Assembly (NCBI GenBank): GCA_011620785.1
Contig: WOYM01000004.1
Span: forward strand, 1-6,823
Length of the DNA: 6,823 nt
Direction of reading: 5' to 3'
Source: Methanothrix sp.
GTDB lineage: Archaea > Halobacteriota > Methanosarcinia > Methanotrichales > Methanotrichaceae
Part shown: positions 5,732-6,823 of the stretch, in pieces
How the letters are laid out: each line of letters opens with the position of its first letter
Position numbering within the stretch: the stretch's first letter is position 1
Translations under genes and position numbers: made by a program
Notes under the pieces: model-generated
Seen by the model: the letters and a program-made list of their open reading frames with translations, nothing else
Database searches by the model: none
What the model was told of the DNA's origin: nothing

Positions 5732-5754
5732 GCATGGGCGCGCATGCCCGCGTG
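5732..5754 (+). repeat. GC-rich dispersed repeat, copy 1
   Basis: This 23-nt sequence begins GCATGGGCGCGC and ends CCCGCGTG. It matches 6691-6713 in 22 of 23 positions (A/G difference at the 13th base). Looser similarity continues about 30 nt further (TTG, then a G run, then GGAGG-like). It can fold as GGGC/GCCC with a 6-nt loop. Confidence 0.7.
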
Positions 5755-5868
5755 AGCTTGCCGCCTGGGGGGGCGGAGGAACGAATAGTGTGCAGAGGAG
5801 CGCGGACAGGTATGCTTTGCGGGCCGCCCCGGTAGGGTCTGGCGCATAACGGGGTTATTGGCTTGGAT

Positions 5869-6115
5869 TCATGGTTTCCATAAATTCAAGAAACCGACTC
5901 GCTCAAAGTCAGCATCATTTGTGGCCATCTCCTTTATCCCAAATACCTTGCAGCAGGCGGTATGCAAGGCATCCCTGGGAAGAAGACGGTATTCTCTGGC
6001 GCATTCCAGCGCAATTTTCCAGAAGCTTCTGGCAGCTTCTGCCATAGGTGGGGTGGCCTGTCAGAAGGTAGGTGAAGATATTGGCATCAATAAACACTTG
6101 TCTCGTAGTATTCAT
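5869..6115 (-). pseudogene. vapC: VapC-like PIN-domain toxin, broken by an internal deletion and frameshift
   Basis: From the ATG at 6115 the protein begins MNTTRQVFIDANIFTYLLTGHPTYGRSCQKLLE, the first strand of a PIN-domain ribonuclease with its first catalytic aspartate (FIDANIF). That frame then becomes unrelated and stops at 5915. Another minus-strand frame, ending at 5869, carries the C-terminal part: IALECAREYRLLPRDALHTACCKVFGIKEMATNDADFERVGFLNLWKP, including the conserved aspartates of PRDALH and TNDADF. The two parts together span about 82 codons, against roughly 140 in intact homologues, so about 55-60 codons carrying the second acidic residue are missing and the frame is shifted. 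Short direct repeats AGCTTCTG (6024-6031, 6034-6041) lie at the junction. It overlaps the antitoxin gene by 29 nt, as expected of an operon partner, but cannot make an active toxin. Confidence 0.75.
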
Positions 6116-6275
6116 GAGCTTCCTCTAGCCCTTCCCAGCACTTTACGATTCCAAAGATTCTGCTGGTAGCGCTCCTCTGGACGCTTATCTCGACCTCATC
6201 ACCTTCTTTTAGGTTCAACTCCCCAAGGGGCTTGAGGACTTTGTCTTCGTATCTTGCCCTGATCACGGAACCCAT
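6087..6275 (-). CDS. vapB: AF2212-like (DUF104) VapB-type antitoxin
   Basis: The 62-residue protein MGSVIRARYEDKVLKPLGELNLKEGDEVEISVQR follows the AF2212/DUF104 antitoxin pattern: a small beta-rich N-terminus with RYEDxVLKPLxxLxLKEGxEVE, then a toxin-binding tail (FGIVKCWEGLEEAHEYYE). In archaea these proteins neutralise VapC PIN ribonucleases and usually bind their own promoter. The start is supported by GGTGAG (complement of 6279-6284) 3 nt before the ATG, and by a TATA box about 60 nt upstream. The downstream vapC overlaps by 29 nt but is broken, so this antitoxin is orphaned at this locus. It could still neutralise related VapC toxins elsewhere; that is inference. Confidence 0.8.
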   Translation of the reverse strand: MGSVIRARYEDKVLKPLGELNLKEGDEVEISVQRSATSRIFGIVKCWEGLEEAHEYYETSVY

Positions 6276-6330
6276 CGTCTCACCAACGTCATTATTTGTC
6301 CTTCATGGATAAATGAATATGGCTTTCACA

Positions 6331-6341
6331 CCTTATAAAGT
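6331..6341 (-). promoter_or_regulatory. TATA box for the antitoxin-toxin operon
   Basis: On the minus strand the box reads CTTTATAAGG. A transcript would begin near 6310, giving a leader of about 35 nt. The core CTTATAAG is palindromic, so direction rests on the downstream gene. Confidence 0.4.
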
Positions 6342-6495
6342 GATGTCGATGAATCTTCGTGATCCGGTATGGCCAGCCGCTCGCCGGGGGCTTTTCTCCG
6401 AAAGCGGCGGCGTTTTGAGGGGGCTGGAGTTTTTGGAGTCAGTGGCAGTTCATTTATTATTAGCTGAAAATTATAACAGAACAACAACTGATCAC

Positions 6496-6537
6496 ACCAC
6501 AGAGGCGCAGAGCGCACAGAGACTTTAACTGCAGAGG
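6496..6537 (+). repeat. CACAGAG-type short repeat cluster
   Basis: ACCACAGAGG, CGCAGAG, CACAGAG and GCAGAGG follow one another at 6496-6505, 6506-6512, 6515-6521 and 6531-6537. Similar CCACAGAG/CGCAGAG strings are found as scattered intergenic repeats in many environmental prokaryotes. Their function is unknown. Confidence 0.5.
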
Positions 6538-6690
6538 TTTCTGGGCTGTCTCCGGCTTGACGATCCTTGTGGGCCTTGGGGCTAGCCTCGCCCAGCAGTC
6601 CATCGGCCGTGCAGCATCCTTGTCTCCGGTCTCACGGCTCGGGCTCCTGGGCCAGGCCGGACGGGCCGCATCGTCGTCCGCTGGGCGCGC

Positions 6691-6713
6691 GCATGGGCGC
6701 GCGTGCCCGCGTG
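6691..6713 (+). repeat. GC-rich dispersed repeat, copy 2
   Basis: It matches 5732-5754 in 22 of 23 bases in the same orientation, 959 nt downstream. The pair brackets the decayed toxin-antitoxin locus. A preceding GGGCGCGC duplication suggests a longer, degenerate repeat unit. Confidence 0.7.
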
Positions 6714-6823
6714 GGATTGTGGTCTTGGGGCAGGAGGGGTGTGAAAATAAGAGGCGCTTTCAGATTGTATTCTCTTGACTCTTAGCTACCGTTTCTGGTC
6801 CATAAGTTGTACGATTCATTCGA

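Larger units (their letters stand above)
5542..5868. other. GC-rich non-coding region with hairpins and a dispersed repeat
   Basis: The frames open here give arginine- and proline-rich products typical of GC-rich noise. Visible structure includes a direct repeat CCAGGACC (5543-5550, 5567-5574), a composite hairpin 5601-5637 (TCAGGA/TCCTGA enclosing CTGTC/GACAG), CCCAC/GTGGG at 5646-5650/5671-5675, the repeat copy at 5732-5754, and a short ATAAC/GTTAT hairpin at 5846-5858 just past the end of the broken toxin gene. Confidence 0.6.
6342..6823. other. Non-coding region with repeats, no recognisable gene
   Basis: No frame resembles a protein. The left part has alternative GC-rich stems (6373-6378/6422-6427 or 6376-6381/6403-6408). 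A CACAGAG-type repeat patch lies at 6496-6537. From 6550 to 6740 the sequence is strongly GC-rich and includes the second repeat copy (6691-6713) and a local duplication GGGCGCGC (6683-6690, 6695-6702). The last 60 bases return to average composition and show nothing distinct. Confidence 0.6.

Noticed and set aside
5590..5847. Arg/Pro-rich ORFs on both strands
   Set aside because: They are typical of GC-rich non-coding DNA and lie over a repeat and hairpins.
6373..6427. GC-rich hairpin upstream of the antitoxin promoter
   Set aside because: The candidate stems (6373-6378/6422-6427 and 6376-6381/6403-6408) are short and mutually exclusive; too weak to call.
1..6823. CRISPR array
   Set aside because: No regularly spaced direct repeats of 20-40 nt were seen; the 23-nt repeat occurs only twice, 959 nt apart.

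Overview
The window looks archaeal and most likely comes from a methanogenic euryarchaeon, with Methanothrix/Methanosaeta as a guess. The support is TATA-box promoters (for example tatatata at 2011-2018 and tataaaaa near 2401), GGTG/GGAG-type ribosome binding sites, an AF2212-like VapB antitoxin, and a secreted N-X-S/T-rich surface protein with a PEGA-like C-terminal domain. No rRNA, tRNA or CRISPR array is present.

Region by region: (1) About 43-1560 is an apparently intact IS110-family insertion sequence. Its transposase (287-1531) keeps the DEDD and QSAGK motifs, and its 5' non-coding end carries a 12-bp inverted repeat (130-141/260-271) enclosing smaller hairpins, as expected for a bridge RNA. 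(2) Directly downstream, 1590-1886 encodes only the C-terminal part of a CoA-binding (Rossmann) protein. In-frame homology seems to run up to the IS edge near 1560, and a possible N-terminal remnant (3-65) sits left of the element, so the IS probably split this gene. (3) 1887-2557 has no ORF. It holds a strong TATA box followed, at promoter distance, by about 335 nt of successive perfect hairpins, which is a candidate structured non-coding RNA (about 2041-2376). A second TATA box then leads into a leader whose last hairpin hides the ribosome binding site of the next gene. (4) 2558-3161 is a small-gene cluster: a glutaredoxin-like protein with a CxxS active site and two unrecognised small ORFs that look like one gene broken at a G/T homopolymer or a translationally coupled pair. 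(5) 3522-4370 is an aldo/keto reductase with a complete catalytic tetrad. (6) 4495-5541 is a signal-peptide-bearing surface protein. (7) 5542-6823 is degenerate accessory DNA: an AF2212-like antitoxin (minus strand) with a decayed VapC toxin gene, flanked by two copies of a GC-rich 23-nt repeat about 0.96 kb apart, plus a CACAGAG-type repeat patch.

The genes do not form one pathway. The window reads as a mosaic of ordinary chromosomal genes and mobile or decaying DNA. The signals most worth following are the putative bridge RNA of the IS110 element and the orphan structured RNA at 2041-2376. Family assignments are by eye from conserved motifs; no searches or folding calculations were run.
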